DNA from: JBELHJ01 sp042091495
GTDB taxonomy: Bacteria; Bacteroidota; Bacteroidia; Flavobacteriales; Flavobacteriaceae
Direction: 5' to 3'
NCBI GenBank assembly: GCA_042091495.1
Contig: JBELHJ010000003.1
Span: forward strand, 1-64,000
DNA: 64,000 nucleotides
Shown here: positions 1 to 9,195 of the stretch, one piece after another
Layout: the number at the start of each line of letters is the position of its first letter
How positions within the stretch are numbered: the first letter of the stretch is position 1
The notes under the pieces: model-generated
Databases searched by the model: none
The model's input: only the letters and a program-made list of their open reading frames with translations
Told to the model about the DNA's origin: nothing
Translations under genes and position numbers: made by a program

Positions 1-553
1 GGATTATGCATTCGGCGAACAAGCATATGAAACCATTGATGAATTGTTAAAACCTATAGTTAATAAAGAGCAAAAGACGTATATCAACGTAAAATCTGTA
101 TCTATTATGGGTAAGGCAGGTATTTTAGAAGGAGGAAAAGGCGATATTATGATTCCGTCTGCACATATTTTTGAGGGAACAGCAGATAACTATCCCTTTA
201 AAAACCAGCTAGAAAAACATCATTTTGAAGATTCAGGGATTGATGTTTACGAAGGTTCTATGGTAACAGTTCTTGGAACATCTCTTCAAAATAAAGATAT
301 TTTAAAATTCTTTAAGAACTCAACATGGGATGTGATAGGGTTAGAGATGGAAGGAGCACATTATCAAAAAGCAATTCAGGCTTCTTCAAAAATTAGAGGC
401 AGCATTAGTTCTGATGTAAAAGTCAGATATGCTTATTATGCAAGTGATAACCCCCTAGAAACAGGAAGCACATTAGCTTCTGGTGGTCTTGGAACTACTG
501 GTGTTAAACCAACTTATGTAATTACAGAAAAAATATTAAAACAAATATTATAA
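1..553 (+). CDS. C-terminal part of a nucleoside-phosphorylase-like protein (5' end outside window)
   Basis: The frame is already open at base 2 and runs to a TAA at 551-553, so this is the 3' part of a longer gene cut by the window edge. The internal TTG at 44 is not a credible start. The visible 183 residues contain GLEMEGAHY, which resembles the ribose-binding EME motif of purine nucleoside phosphorylase/AMP nucleosidase relatives. Further on there is a Gly-rich stretch (TLASGGLGTTG). The substrate cannot be told from this fragment. It lies 13 bases before a chain-length-type gene, so it is probably at the head of the polysaccharide operon. The superfamily call is inferred from one motif and the general layout. 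Confidence 0.5.
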   Translation, partial: DYAFGEQAYETIDELLKPIVNKEQKTYINVKSVSIMGKAGILEGGKGDIMIPSAHIFEGTADNYPFKNQLEKHHFEDSGIDVYEGSMVTVLGTSLQNKDILKFFKNSTWDVIGLEMEGAHYQKAIQASSKIRGSISSDVKVRYAYYASDNPLETGSTLASGGLGTTGVKPTYVITEKILKQIL

Positions 554-566
554 ACTAATTGAAATT

Positions 567-1610
567 ATGAGTAATACCGATAAAAACGCATCTGAAGAAG
601 TAGATTTGGGCGTTCTTTTTAATGCGATAGGCCGTTTTTTTCAGGCCATAATATCCTTAACAACTTCTGTATTTTACAAGAGTTATTCACTTATTATTTA
701 TTCTTTAAAAATTGTTATTAAATATTATAAAATAATAATCCCTGTGATTATTATTTCAATTTTATTTGGAATCTATAAAGAGTCAAAAACGAAACCATTG
801 TTTTCATCTAAGATGTTAGTAAAGACATTTTTTGACTCTAAATATCAACTAATTGATAATTTGAATTATTTTAATGATCTAATATCAAATAGTAATCATG
901 TAGAACTCTCAAGTATTTTTGGAATAGAAAAATTAGATATTGAGTCTCTTAATAAATTTTCAATTAAACCGGGTTTAGAAACTAGAAACGATCAATTAAA
1001 ATACTATGACGTTTATTTAAAAGAAATAGATACATCAATAACTGATTTGATGCCTTTCGATGAATTTATAAAAAACAGAGATTTATTATCTGGTGATTTA
1101 TTCGAAATTACTGTAGTATCTGAGAAAAAAGATATTTTCAAAAAACTGGAAGGGGGGCTCAAAAAATCTTTTGCTAATAATCACTCAATTGAAGTAAAAA
1201 GACGCTTTGATTCAGTTTTGGATATACGAAAATTAGCGATTGAATCTCAAATTTCTCAAATCAATGATTTAAAAGAAACTTATCTAAAAGTTTTAGAACA
1301 AGAGTCTAAGACACCTAATTTAAAGTTTGGTTTGGGAGAACTCCCTCTTAGCGAACAAAAATCAAACACCTATGAATATGAGTTGTTAAATAAAGAAATT
1401 GATCTTAGAGATAAATTAAGGACCCTTGACGAACAAAAAATTAACTACAGTGAGTTTTATTATATATTATCTAACTTTCAAGAAGTGGGCTCAAGTTATA
1501 AACCATTAACCACTAATTATAAAATTGTTTATCCTATTTATTCTTTGATTATGTTGATTTTAGCTTACCTAATTACAAATATAATTATATACATAAAAAA
1601 CTATGAGTAA
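567..1610 (+). CDS. Chain-length-determinant (Wzz)-like inner-membrane protein
   Basis: This 347-residue protein has a hydrophobic helix near residues 53-70 and a second at the C-terminus (about 320-343). A large, charged, partly coiled-coil segment lies between them, with helical stretches near 205-300. This two-helix topology with a periplasmic domain is that of Wzz/PCP proteins, which set the length of exported polysaccharide. There is no cytoplasmic tyrosine-kinase domain, unlike Wzc. Its stop codon overlaps the rfbB start by 8 bases, which suggests translational coupling. The role is inferred from topology and position rather than from a strong sequence signature. Confidence 0.6.
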   Translation: MSNTDKNASEEVDLGVLFNAIGRFFQAIISLTTSVFYKSYSLIIYSLKIVIKYYKIIIPVIIISILFGIYKESKTKPLFSSKMLVKTFFDSKYQLIDNLNYFNDLISNSNHVELSSIFGIEKLDIESLNKFSIKPGLETRNDQLKYYDVYLKEIDTSITDLMPFDEFIKNRDLLSGDLFEITVVSEKKDIFKKLEGGLKKSFANNHSIEVKRRFDSVLDIRKLAIESQISQINDLKETYLKVLEQESKTPNLKFGLGELPLSEQKSNTYEYELLNKEIDLRDKLRTLDEQKINYSEFYYILSNFQEVGSSYKPLTTNYKIVYPIYSLIMLILAYLITNIIIYIKNYE

Positions 1611-2655
1611 ATCGATTTTGATTACTGGAGGTGCAGGATTTATTGGTTCTCACGTGGTAAGAGAATTTGTTTTAAAATACAAAAATTATAAAATTTTCAA
1701 TTTAGATTCTTTGACTTACGCTGGAAATCTTGAAAATTTAAAGGATATTGACTTTCTTCCTAATTACAAATTTATTAAGGGAGATATCACTGATTCAACT
1801 TTTATCAACGAAATATTTCAAAAGTATCAATTTGATAGTGTAATACATTTAGCTGCTGAATCTCATGTTGATCGGTCTATTTCTGATCCTCTAGCTTTCG
1901 CTAAGACTAATGTTCTTGGTACCTTGAACTTACTTAATGCATTTAAATCAATATCAGAGCAAGGGTTTCATGAAAAGCTGTTTTATCATATCAGTACGGA
2001 TGAGGTGTATGGAACATTAGGAGAGAAAGGACTATTCACTGAACAAACACCATATGACCCAAACTCCCCTTATTCTGCTTCTAAAGCAAGTTCTGACCAT
2101 TTTGTTAGGGCTTTCGGAGAGACTTACAATATGCCCTATATAATTTCTAATTGTTCAAATAACTATGGTCCTAATCAATTCCCTGAAAAATTAATACCAC
2201 TATTTATAAATAATATTTTAAACAATAAAGACCTCCCTGTTTATGGAGATGGAAATTATACTAGAGACTGGCTATATGTAATAGACCATGCAAAAGCTAT
2301 TGATTTAGTATTTCACAAGGGAAAAAATAAATCTACATATAATATAGGTGGATTCAATGAGTGGAAAAATATAGACTTGGTAAAATTGTTATGTGCTAAA
2401 ATGGATCTTAAGCTTAACAAACCAAATGGATCTTCAGAAAAATTAATTACATATATAAAAGATCGTCCTGGTCATGATTTGAGATATGCTATTGATGCAA
2501 CAAAGGTTAATAGTGAGTTAGGCTGGAGACCATCAGTAACTTTCGAAGAAGGCCTTTCTAAAACAATTGAATGGTATTTAAATAATCTTTCGTGGTTAGA
2601 AAATATTGTTTCAGGGAATTATAATAAATATTACAAAGAACAATATTCAAAATAG
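1603..2655 (+). CDS. rfbB: dTDP-glucose 4,6-dehydratase
   Basis: RfbB converts dTDP-glucose to dTDP-4-keto-6-deoxyglucose, the second step of dTDP-L-rhamnose synthesis, in the cytoplasm using bound NAD+. The 350-residue protein is of normal family length. It has the Rossmann motif GGAGFIG at residues 9-15, the catalytic TDE at 132-134, and the Tyr157-x3-Lys161 pair of extended short-chain dehydrogenases. It also carries HLAAESHVDRS, characteristic of this enzyme. It overlaps the Wzz-like gene by 8 bases and is followed after 3 bases by rfbA. The rfb genes stand in the order B-A-C-D. Confidence 0.96.
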   Translation: MSKSILITGGAGFIGSHVVREFVLKYKNYKIFNLDSLTYAGNLENLKDIDFLPNYKFIKGDITDSTFINEIFQKYQFDSVIHLAAESHVDRSISDPLAFAKTNVLGTLNLLNAFKSISEQGFHEKLFYHISTDEVYGTLGEKGLFTEQTPYDPNSPYSASKASSDHFVRAFGETYNMPYIISNCSNNYGPNQFPEKLIPLFINNILNNKDLPVYGDGNYTRDWLYVIDHAKAIDLVFHKGKNKSTYNIGGFNEWKNIDLVKLLCAKMDLKLNKPNGSSEKLITYIKDRPGHDLRYAIDATKVNSELGWRPSVTFEEGLSKTIEWYLNNLSWLENIVSGNYNKYYKEQYSK

Positions 2656-2658
2656 ATT

Positions 2659-3516
2659 ATGAAAGGTATAATTTTAGCAGGGGGATCAGGCACAAGACTT
2701 CATCCGTTGACTTTATCTGTAAGTAAGCAGCTAATGCCTGTATACGATAAACCAATGATATATTATCCATTATCAACATTAATTTCAGCAGGAATAAATG
2801 AGATTTTAATTATTTCAACTCCTAAGGACTTGCCCTTATTTAAGGAGCTTTTAGGAGATGGAAAAAAAATAGGATGCATATTTAAATACGCTGTCCAAGA
2901 AAAACCCAATGGTTTAGCTGAGGCATTTATAATTGGTGAGGAATTTATAGGAAAAGACAAAGTAGCATTGATCTTGGGGGATAATATCTTTTACGGGACA
3001 GGGCTATCTTCATTATTACAAAAAAATAATGACCCAGAAGGTGGAATTATTTACGCATACCATGTAAATGATCCAGAGCGGTATGGTGTCGCTGAGTTTG
3101 ATGAAAATGGGCATGTAATTTCAATAGAAGAAAAACCAAAACAACCCAAGTCTAGTTATGCCATACCCGGAATATATTTTTATGATAATTCGGTTGTTGA
3201 AATCGCTAAAAACATATTGCCAAGTCAAAGAGGTGAACTTGAAATTACAGATGTAAATAAAGTGTATTTAGAAAAAGGAAAACTTAAAGTTAGTGTTTTA
3301 GATAAAGGCACAGCATGGTTAGATACAGGAACTTTTAATTCATTAATGCAAGCATCACAATTTGTTCAGGTTATTGAGGAGCGACAAGGTTTAAAAATTG
3401 GAGCTATTGAAGAAGCAGCTTACAGGATGGGGTTTATTGATAAAAACCAATTAAAAAAAATTATTACTCCATTGATTAAGAGTGGTTATGGTAAAAACTT
3501 ATCATCTCTAATTTAA
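2659..3516 (+). CDS. rfbA: Glucose-1-phosphate thymidylyltransferase
   Basis: RfbA joins dTTP and glucose-1-phosphate to give dTDP-glucose and pyrophosphate, the first committed step to dTDP-rhamnose. The nucleotide-binding loop GGSGTRLHPLT starts at residue 8 and is followed by the conserved SKQLMPVYDKPMIYYPLS region. ILGDNIFYG supplies the metal-binding aspartate, and the EEKP and DTGTF motifs sit where the family has them. At 285 residues it has the usual length. Close spacing to rfbB and rfbC (6 bases) points to one transcript. Confidence 0.96.
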   Translation: MKGIILAGGSGTRLHPLTLSVSKQLMPVYDKPMIYYPLSTLISAGINEILIISTPKDLPLFKELLGDGKKIGCIFKYAVQEKPNGLAEAFIIGEEFIGKDKVALILGDNIFYGTGLSSLLQKNNDPEGGIIYAYHVNDPERYGVAEFDENGHVISIEEKPKQPKSSYAIPGIYFYDNSVVEIAKNILPSQRGELEITDVNKVYLEKGKLKVSVLDKGTAWLDTGTFNSLMQASQFVQVIEERQGLKIGAIEEAAYRMGFIDKNQLKKIITPLIKSGYGKNLSSLI

Positions 3517-3522
3517 TTTTTT

Positions 3523-4065
3523 ATGAAAGTTATTGAAACCACGTTGAGTGATTGTTTAGTTTTAGAGCCAAGTTTATTTAATGATAAAAGGGGATATTTT
3601 TTTGAGTCGTTTAACAGTAAACAATTCAATGAATTAACCGGCTTCAATATAAATTTTGTTCAAGACAACGAATCTTTTTCTACTAAAGGAGTGTTAAGAG
3701 GATTGCATTTTCAAAAAGATGAATATGCTCAAGCAAAGTTAATTAGAGTTGTTACTGGAAAAGTACTTGATGTTGCAGTTGATTTAAGGAAAAACTCAAC
3801 TACTTTTGGAAAATGGTTTAGTATAGAATTATCAGGAGAAAACAAGAGACAACTTTATGTTCCAAGAGGGTTTGCTCATGGATTTGTTGTGTTAAGTGAA
3901 TTTGCAATTTTCAATTATAAATGTGACAACTTTTACAACAAAGCATCAGAATCAGGAATAATTTTTAATGACAGCGCGCTAAATATTGATTGGCAATTAA
4001 ATACTAATGAAATATTAGTATCAGAAAAAGATTTGGAGTTGCCCTATCTAGAAACATTGTTTTAA
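3523..4065 (+). CDS. rfbC: dTDP-4-dehydrorhamnose 3,5-epimerase
   Basis: RfbC epimerises C3 and C5 of dTDP-4-keto-6-deoxyglucose. The 180-residue cupin-fold protein shows RGLHFQ with catalytic His62, the DVAVDLR strand, and VPRGFAHGF. Tyr132 and Tyr138 follow in the region where the family carries its catalytic acid. It matches the family in length. It stands between rfbA and rfbD, one base before the rfbD start, so the complete four-gene rhamnose nucleotide set is present. Confidence 0.95.
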   Translation: MKVIETTLSDCLVLEPSLFNDKRGYFFESFNSKQFNELTGFNINFVQDNESFSTKGVLRGLHFQKDEYAQAKLIRVVTGKVLDVAVDLRKNSTTFGKWFSIELSGENKRQLYVPRGFAHGFVVLSEFAIFNYKCDNFYNKASESGIIFNDSALNIDWQLNTNEILVSEKDLELPYLETLF

Positions 4066-4066
4066 A

Positions 4067-4918
4067 ATGAAAAGAATATTGATTAGTGGAGGCAAAGGGC
4101 AATTAGGACAATGCCTCAAAAATATTATACCCAATACATCAGAGTTTGAAACAGTTTATGTTGATATTAATGAATTAGACATTTCAAATTATCAGGATGT
4201 TTCGAAGTTTTTAAAAAAAAACTCATTTGATTATTGTGTAAATTGTGCAGCTTATACTGCTGTAGACCTGGCTGAAGATCAACCCGAAATGGCACAAAAA
4301 GTAAATACAGTTGGCCCCAAAAACTTAGCATTAGCTTGTTCTAAAAACAATATTGTTTTGATTCACATTTCAACAGATTTTGTTTTTGATGGAGAAAAAA
4401 CACAACCTTACATTGAGTCTGATCAGACTTTGCCTCTTGGGGTTTATGGTAAAACAAAATTGGAAGGCGAACAAGAAGTAATAAATCATTTAAGTTCATA
4501 TTTTATAATTAGAACGTCTTGGTTATATTCAGCTTACGGGAAAAACTTTGTAAAAACAATGTTGAGGTTATCTAATTCAACAAGTGATTTAAAAATAGTT
4601 AGTGATCAAATAGGATCTCCAACAAATGCTGAAAATCTAGCGAAATTAATTTTTAAAATAATTAGTGGAAATTTTAAGAGTTATGGATTGTATCATTATT
4701 CCGACTATGGAAAAACCAGTTGGTATCATTTTGCTAAATCTATTTTCAAGTTGAAAGACATTAAAGTCAAGATAAGTCCTATCATGTCATCTGAATATCC
4801 AACAGCTGCTAAACGACCTAAATACAGTGTTTTAGACACTAAAAAAACACAAAAAACGTTTAGTTTTAAAGCTCCAGATTGGGAAGACAGTTTAAAATTA
4901 TGCTTATCTAAATTATAA
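4067..4918 (+). CDS. rfbD: dTDP-4-dehydrorhamnose reductase
   Basis: RfbD reduces dTDP-4-keto-L-rhamnose to dTDP-L-rhamnose using NAD(P)H. The 283-residue protein has an N-terminal GGKGQLGQ dinucleotide-binding loop. NCAAYTAVDLAED, STDFVFDG and the catalytic YGKTK follow, all characteristic of RmlD. It completes the rhamnose donor pathway used by glycosyltransferases further along the cluster. The next reading frame begins almost at once after its TAA but has no standard start codon. Confidence 0.94.
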   Translation: MKRILISGGKGQLGQCLKNIIPNTSEFETVYVDINELDISNYQDVSKFLKKNSFDYCVNCAAYTAVDLAEDQPEMAQKVNTVGPKNLALACSKNNIVLIHISTDFVFDGEKTQPYIESDQTLPLGVYGKTKLEGEQEVINHLSSYFIIRTSWLYSAYGKNFVKTMLRLSNSTSDLKIVSDQIGSPTNAENLAKLIFKIISGNFKSYGLYHYSDYGKTSWYHFAKSIFKLKDIKVKISPIMSSEYPTAAKRPKYSVLDTKKTQKTFSFKAPDWEDSLKLCLSKL

Positions 4919-4922
4919 AGTT

Positions 4923-5429
4923 ATTAGTATTAAAAGTTTCATATTAATCTTTGCGGGATTTTTTTTATGTAATTGTAATAATATACTTAAACTAAAACCT
5001 AATAAAGTAATCTATAAAATTTCTATAGATTATCGTTTAGATCACAATGATAACTTTAAGATATATTATGAAAATGATCTTTCATTACCTTTTTCTGAAA
5101 AAAAATCATATAGATATCCTGTTACCGGATCATTTAAAATTAAAGTTTTAGAGCAAGATATAGTTTCAAAGAGCTCCATTGAAAAACTTAGAATTGACTT
5201 GGGTTCAAATAAAAAAAACACTCTTATTGAGTTGAAAAAAATTACAATTAAAAAAGAAACAAAACAGATTACTATTCACCAAAGTGAAATAAATAATTAT
5301 TTCGAACCAAATGAATTTTTAAGAGTTTCAGATGGCGGCTCATACATAACAATCAACAAGCAAGAAAGTAATTACGATCCTTTTATAAGACCTACCCCAA
5401 AATTGGTTAAAAAATTATTCAAATTATAA
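4923..5429 (+). CDS. Small exported/lipoprotein-like protein without a canonical start codon
   Basis: The frame is open without a stop from base 4896 to the TAA at 5427-5429 but has no ATG, GTG or TTG before the TTG at 5199. From the ATT at 4923, four bases after rfbD, it would encode about 168 residues. They begin with a hydrophobic segment (SIKSFILIFAGFFL) followed by Cys-Asn-Cys, which looks like a signal peptide or loose lipobox. The TTG at 5199 would remove this export signal. The rest is polar and beta-rich with no family I recognise. Its stop overlaps the next ATG (TAATG), so the reading frame behaves as part of the operon. An ATT start or a sequence error are both possible. Confidence 0.55.
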   Translation: MSIKSFILIFAGFFLCNCNNILKLKPNKVIYKISIDYRLDHNDNFKIYYENDLSLPFSEKKSYRYPVTGSFKIKVLEQDIVSKSSIEKLRIDLGSNKKNTLIELKKITIKKETKQITIHQSEINNYFEPNEFLRVSDGGSYITINKQESNYDPFIRPTPKLVKKLFKL

Positions 5430-6697
5430 TGGAATTAATGAATGTAAATAAACACTTAAAAAAGTATTCGATACTTAACATACTATGTGTGATATTACTT
5501 TTTTTTCCAATATTAAAATTATCTATTATTTCTAAAATTATAATTTTGATAACGGCATATTTAATAATTAATTTTTGGAAAGATTACTTTCATTCATTGA
5601 AGGATAAGAAGACTAATAAATTATTCTTAACCATAATAGCCTTTTATGTTTTTTCAATAATCACCCTTTTGTACTCTAAAAATTTTGGCTCAGGTTTAAG
5701 AGAGTTAAAAACACTTTTGTCATTACCAATAATTCTTTTTTTAACCACCTATGGTCTTAACATATTCAAAAAATTAAATTACCTAAACTTATTTAAATTT
5801 TTTATCCTCTCAAATTTCTTATTTTCTGTCTTTTATAATTTATATTTTTTTAATTCTTTAATAACAGAATGCTTCTATTTGGCCTCAGAGTTAAATTTCA
5901 TTGATAAGCTAACTGTTATGCTTAGAAAAGATTTTAAATATCTTCTTTCTTGTCTTCCAACAAAACATGGAACTTTTTTTTTCATTCACAAAGCATACAA
6001 TTCAATCAATTTATTAATCACACTTTGTTTGTTAGATTTTTATTTCGATAAAATTAAAAGAAAAGCTAATAAGTTTATGATGATTGTTTTATCAGCATTT
6101 ATTTTGTGGACTATATTTTTACTTCAATCTAAACTAAATATTTTATTAGCGGGAGGTTTTTTTGTTATGAGTTTCATGAAGCACGCTTTCAAAATAAAAT
6201 TTAAATCAAGTTATACATATGTTTTGATTAGTGTGACAGTATTATTTTTCGTCAAATTATCAAATTTTGATTTTGTTAACGAAAAGCGAACCTATATTTA
6301 TTCTTCAGGGGTAGAATTAATTTATGAAAAACCATTTTTTGGATATGGTATTGGGGGTTACCATGAATTAATGAAAGAAAAATTTTCCAATATTAGCTAT
6401 GAACCAATGAGAGATTTATTAATGCATAAAACGGATTCGCATAACGTATTTCTATCGGCCGCTCTGTCAGGAGGCATAATTCTTTTAATCTTATATTTTT
6501 TAATGATTTATAAGAGTATAAAGAGTGCAATTGCAATTGAGAACCCAATATTTTTAGTTATACTTTCAATTTTCTTATTAAATTTTTTACAAGAGTCGAT
6601 TCTGAGAAGAATGATAGGGGTGGTGTCTTTTTCAATTTATATTGGCTTAATGAATTTATTTTATCTTCATAAAAAAAGGGGGCAAAATGTCATTTAA
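5429..6697 (+). CDS. O-antigen ligase/polymerase-like (Wzy_C family) membrane protein
   Basis: This 422-residue, very hydrophobic protein has roughly ten to eleven membrane helices. A large loop precedes the last helices and contains FGYGIGGYHELM and SHNVFLSAALSGG, the pattern of the Wzy_C/O-antigen ligase superfamily. Members either polymerise lipid-linked repeat units in the periplasm or ligate finished glycan to an acceptor such as lipid A or protein. It is the first of three polymerase-like proteins in the cluster. Its TAATG start is coupled to the small exported protein, and its end overlaps the flippase gene by 11 bases. Polymerase and ligase cannot be separated by sequence reading alone. 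Confidence 0.72.
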   Translation: MELMNVNKHLKKYSILNILCVILLFFPILKLSIISKIIILITAYLIINFWKDYFHSLKDKKTNKLFLTIIAFYVFSIITLLYSKNFGSGLRELKTLLSLPIILFLTTYGLNIFKKLNYLNLFKFFILSNFLFSVFYNLYFFNSLITECFYLASELNFIDKLTVMLRKDFKYLLSCLPTKHGTFFFIHKAYNSINLLITLCLLDFYFDKIKRKANKFMMIVLSAFILWTIFLLQSKLNILLAGGFFVMSFMKHAFKIKFKSSYTYVLISVTVLFFVKLSNFDFVNEKRTYIYSSGVELIYEKPFFGYGIGGYHELMKEKFSNISYEPMRDLLMHKTDSHNVFLSAALSGGIILLILYFLMIYKSIKSAIAIENPIFLVILSIFLLNFLQESILRRMIGVVSFSIYIGLMNLFYLHKKRGQNVI

Positions 6698-7970
6698 TAT
6701 AGGTAATAAGCTTCTTGAAATAAAGTTTGTAACCTATTTGATAGGTAAGGGAGCAAATGGGCTAATTTATTTTTTTTCGATACCCTTATTTATAAAATTT
6801 TGTGGGTTAGAATTATATGGCAAGTACGTTTTTATATACACTGCTTTTTTGATGTCAAATTCAATTGGTACAGGATGGATATCTCAGTCTGTTTTAAAGT
6901 TTAGCTCGAAGTTTGAAAATACAAGATACTTTTTTAAATATTCTAATTCAGTTAATCGAATAGCAATAATAAATTCCTCAATAATAAGCTTATTATTTAT
7001 ACTTGTTTTAGTTATTTTAAATAATGGCTTTATTGTTTCAATTCTTTTAGGGATTTGTTGTTTTTTTTCAATTATTTATGGAGTAAAATTAGTTTTTAAC
7101 CAATCGTTGTTAAATTCAAGAACATATGTTATTTCAGAGTTAATAAGAATGTTAATTTATGTATTTATTCCTTTTATTTTTCTCTACCAAGGTTATGAAA
7201 AACATCAATTAGAAATTATTGTATCTGCTCTTTTGATTAGTTATTTAATTGGAAATTTATTTCTAAATAGCAAGAACTTGAAAACTTTTAATAACAAGAG
7301 TTATTTATCTTTAAGAAAAACAAAAATTATTGCTTTTTCATTTTTTAAATATGGCTTTCCATTAAGTATATGGATGTTTTTATCTCCATCTGCCAATGGA
7401 GTTGATCGGTTTTTAATAAAATATTTTGTAGGGTTTGCTGCGCTTGCTGAGTATTCAGCATTATATGATATAATTTCAAAAGTTTTTCTTCAATTTGCTC
7501 AACCACTTGGGAATTCAGCTCAGCCAATTTTAATGAATGCATTTAATAAAAACGACGACAGACTATTTGACAAGACTCTAAGAAAAACCATCTTTTTTTT
7601 AACAATAATTTTTTTAATATTAGCAGTCTTTTTTGGAGTTAGCAAAAGGTTTATAATAGTAGATTATTTAGGTTTTACATCAGAAGATGTAATTGTTAAA
7701 TTATCCGATTTGTTTCTACCACTGCTAATTAGCACTTTTGTTTGGCAATTGGCTATTATTCTTCAAAAAATAATTGAAGCAAAAAAGTTAACGATTGTAT
7801 TGACCTATTACATGTTAATAACAGTTTTTTCTTCTATTATATTGTCTATATTGTTTCTGCCTAAATACGGTTATGTTGCATCCGCTTTCATTATGTTGTT
7901 TAGTTCATTGTTTTATCTTGGACTTATTATTTATAAACTTATCCTTTTGAAACATAATGAAAGTAAATAA
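6687..7970 (+). CDS. Polysaccharide flippase (Wzx-like, MOP superfamily)
   Basis: The 427-residue protein has about twelve hydrophobic helices and the general layout of Wzx/RfbX flippases, which move undecaprenyl-diphosphate-linked repeat units across the inner membrane. Residues such as GVDRFLIKYFVG in the middle are common in this family. It overlaps the preceding Wzy_C gene by 11 bases and the next gene by 14, so the two candidate polymerases flank the flippase. Very low G+C fits a variable surface-glycan locus. Family assignment rests on topology, length and context. Confidence 0.8.
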   Translation: MSFNIGNKLLEIKFVTYLIGKGANGLIYFFSIPLFIKFCGLELYGKYVFIYTAFLMSNSIGTGWISQSVLKFSSKFENTRYFFKYSNSVNRIAIINSSIISLLFILVLVILNNGFIVSILLGICCFFSIIYGVKLVFNQSLLNSRTYVISELIRMLIYVFIPFIFLYQGYEKHQLEIIVSALLISYLIGNLFLNSKNLKTFNNKSYLSLRKTKIIAFSFFKYGFPLSIWMFLSPSANGVDRFLIKYFVGFAALAEYSALYDIISKVFLQFAQPLGNSAQPILMNAFNKNDDRLFDKTLRKTIFFLTIIFLILAVFFGVSKRFIIVDYLGFTSEDVIVKLSDLFLPLLISTFVWQLAIILQKIIEAKKLTIVLTYYMLITVFSSIILSILFLPKYGYVASAFIMLFSSLFYLGLIIYKLILLKHNESK

Positions 7971-9195
7971 AGTCAACTTTTTTAAAGGGATTGAGAGGCA
8001 ATTTTTTTTGTTGCTTCCAATAATGGTGATGGTTTTTTTTCCGTCAAAAGAACTTATGGGTAAGTTTTCCTTACCGGATCTTTTTATTTTTTTTCAATTT
8101 ATTTTATTTAGTATATATTCTTTATACAAAATGAAAATTTTTGTAAGCAATGAAATAATAATACTATTAATTTTAATACTTTTTTGTGTAATATCATTAT
8201 TCTTAACGAATTACGACGATATATTATACAAGGCTAAATATTTAATTAGGTGGGTAAATTATTTCTTGACATTTGTGATTGCATATCATTTTTTTGACAA
8301 AAGCAATTATAAATTTTTTATGAAAGGAATTTATTTAATGACATTTTTAGTCTGTCTTTACGGAATTTTACAAAAGTTGTTTTTTGATGTTTTTTTCAAA
8401 ACAATCTTTTGGATACACACGTTCCCAGACTATATTTATTTGACCTTTAGGTCAGTTTCTTTTCTAGATAATCCATTAAATTTGTGTGCGTTTCTTGCTT
8501 TTCCATTAGGAACATTACAATTTGATAAAGAAATGAAGCGACTTAATGTTTTTTTAGTTTTGATGATTTATATAACAATTGCATTGACGGCTTCTAAGAT
8601 TGCAATTGTTTTAATTGCTTTAAGTGTTCTAGTTTACCTGTCAAAATTTAAAAAGTTTTTCAAATATTTATTGGTTATAACTCCTTTTATGTTAGTAACC
8701 GTATTCAGTTCTTCATTATACAAAACAATAAACTCAAAATATGGTTTATATGACAGACTCACTAACAAGAACACATACCAAGCTAGTGTTAATACTAGGT
8801 TATTAATGTATGAATCTTCATTTGTAATGATAAAAGATAATTTTATGTGGGGAATTGGTAATGAAAATTTTAAAAAAAATTTTGATGAATTAACCAATAG
8901 AGATAATAATTATAAAATCACGAATTCATCTTATACAGCTGAAAATTTTTTCTTAGACTTTTATTTAGATTATGGCCTAATTCCTTTAATTGTAATTTTG
9001 ACCCTATTGGTGCCAGTAGTAATTAGTTATTATTATGGTTTTTCTGCTTTGAAACCATTATCTTTTTCTATCCTTTTATATATTGTTGTTGGTTTAATTA
9101 TGAGCGCTAGAGCTGTTCCTTTACTATATTTGTTTTTCTTTTATTTGGCAATATTTTATAAAAAACAAAGATTAATTATTAATGAAAACTATTGA
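7957..9195 (+). CDS. Second O-antigen polymerase/ligase-like membrane protein
   Basis: This 412-residue polytopic protein has about ten helices. The late periplasmic loop contains WGIGNENFKKNF and later AENFFLDFYLDYGLIP, which match the Wzy_C/O-antigen ligase pattern. The usual His of the HN motif is Glu here (EN). It differs clearly in sequence from the first such protein upstream. One of the two may polymerise and the other ligate, or they may make different linkages. It overlaps the flippase upstream by 14 bases and the GT2 gene downstream by 14. Confidence 0.7.
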   Translation: MKVNKVNFFKGIERQFFLLLPIMVMVFFPSKELMGKFSLPDLFIFFQFILFSIYSLYKMKIFVSNEIIILLILILFCVISLFLTNYDDILYKAKYLIRWVNYFLTFVIAYHFFDKSNYKFFMKGIYLMTFLVCLYGILQKLFFDVFFKTIFWIHTFPDYIYLTFRSVSFLDNPLNLCAFLAFPLGTLQFDKEMKRLNVFLVLMIYITIALTASKIAIVLIALSVLVYLSKFKKFFKYLLVITPFMLVTVFSSSLYKTINSKYGLYDRLTNKNTYQASVNTRLLMYESSFVMIKDNFMWGIGNENFKKNFDELTNRDNNYKITNSSYTAENFFLDFYLDYGLIPLIVILTLLVPVVISYYYGFSALKPLSFSILLYIVVGLIMSARAVPLLYLFFFYLAIFYKKQRLIINENY

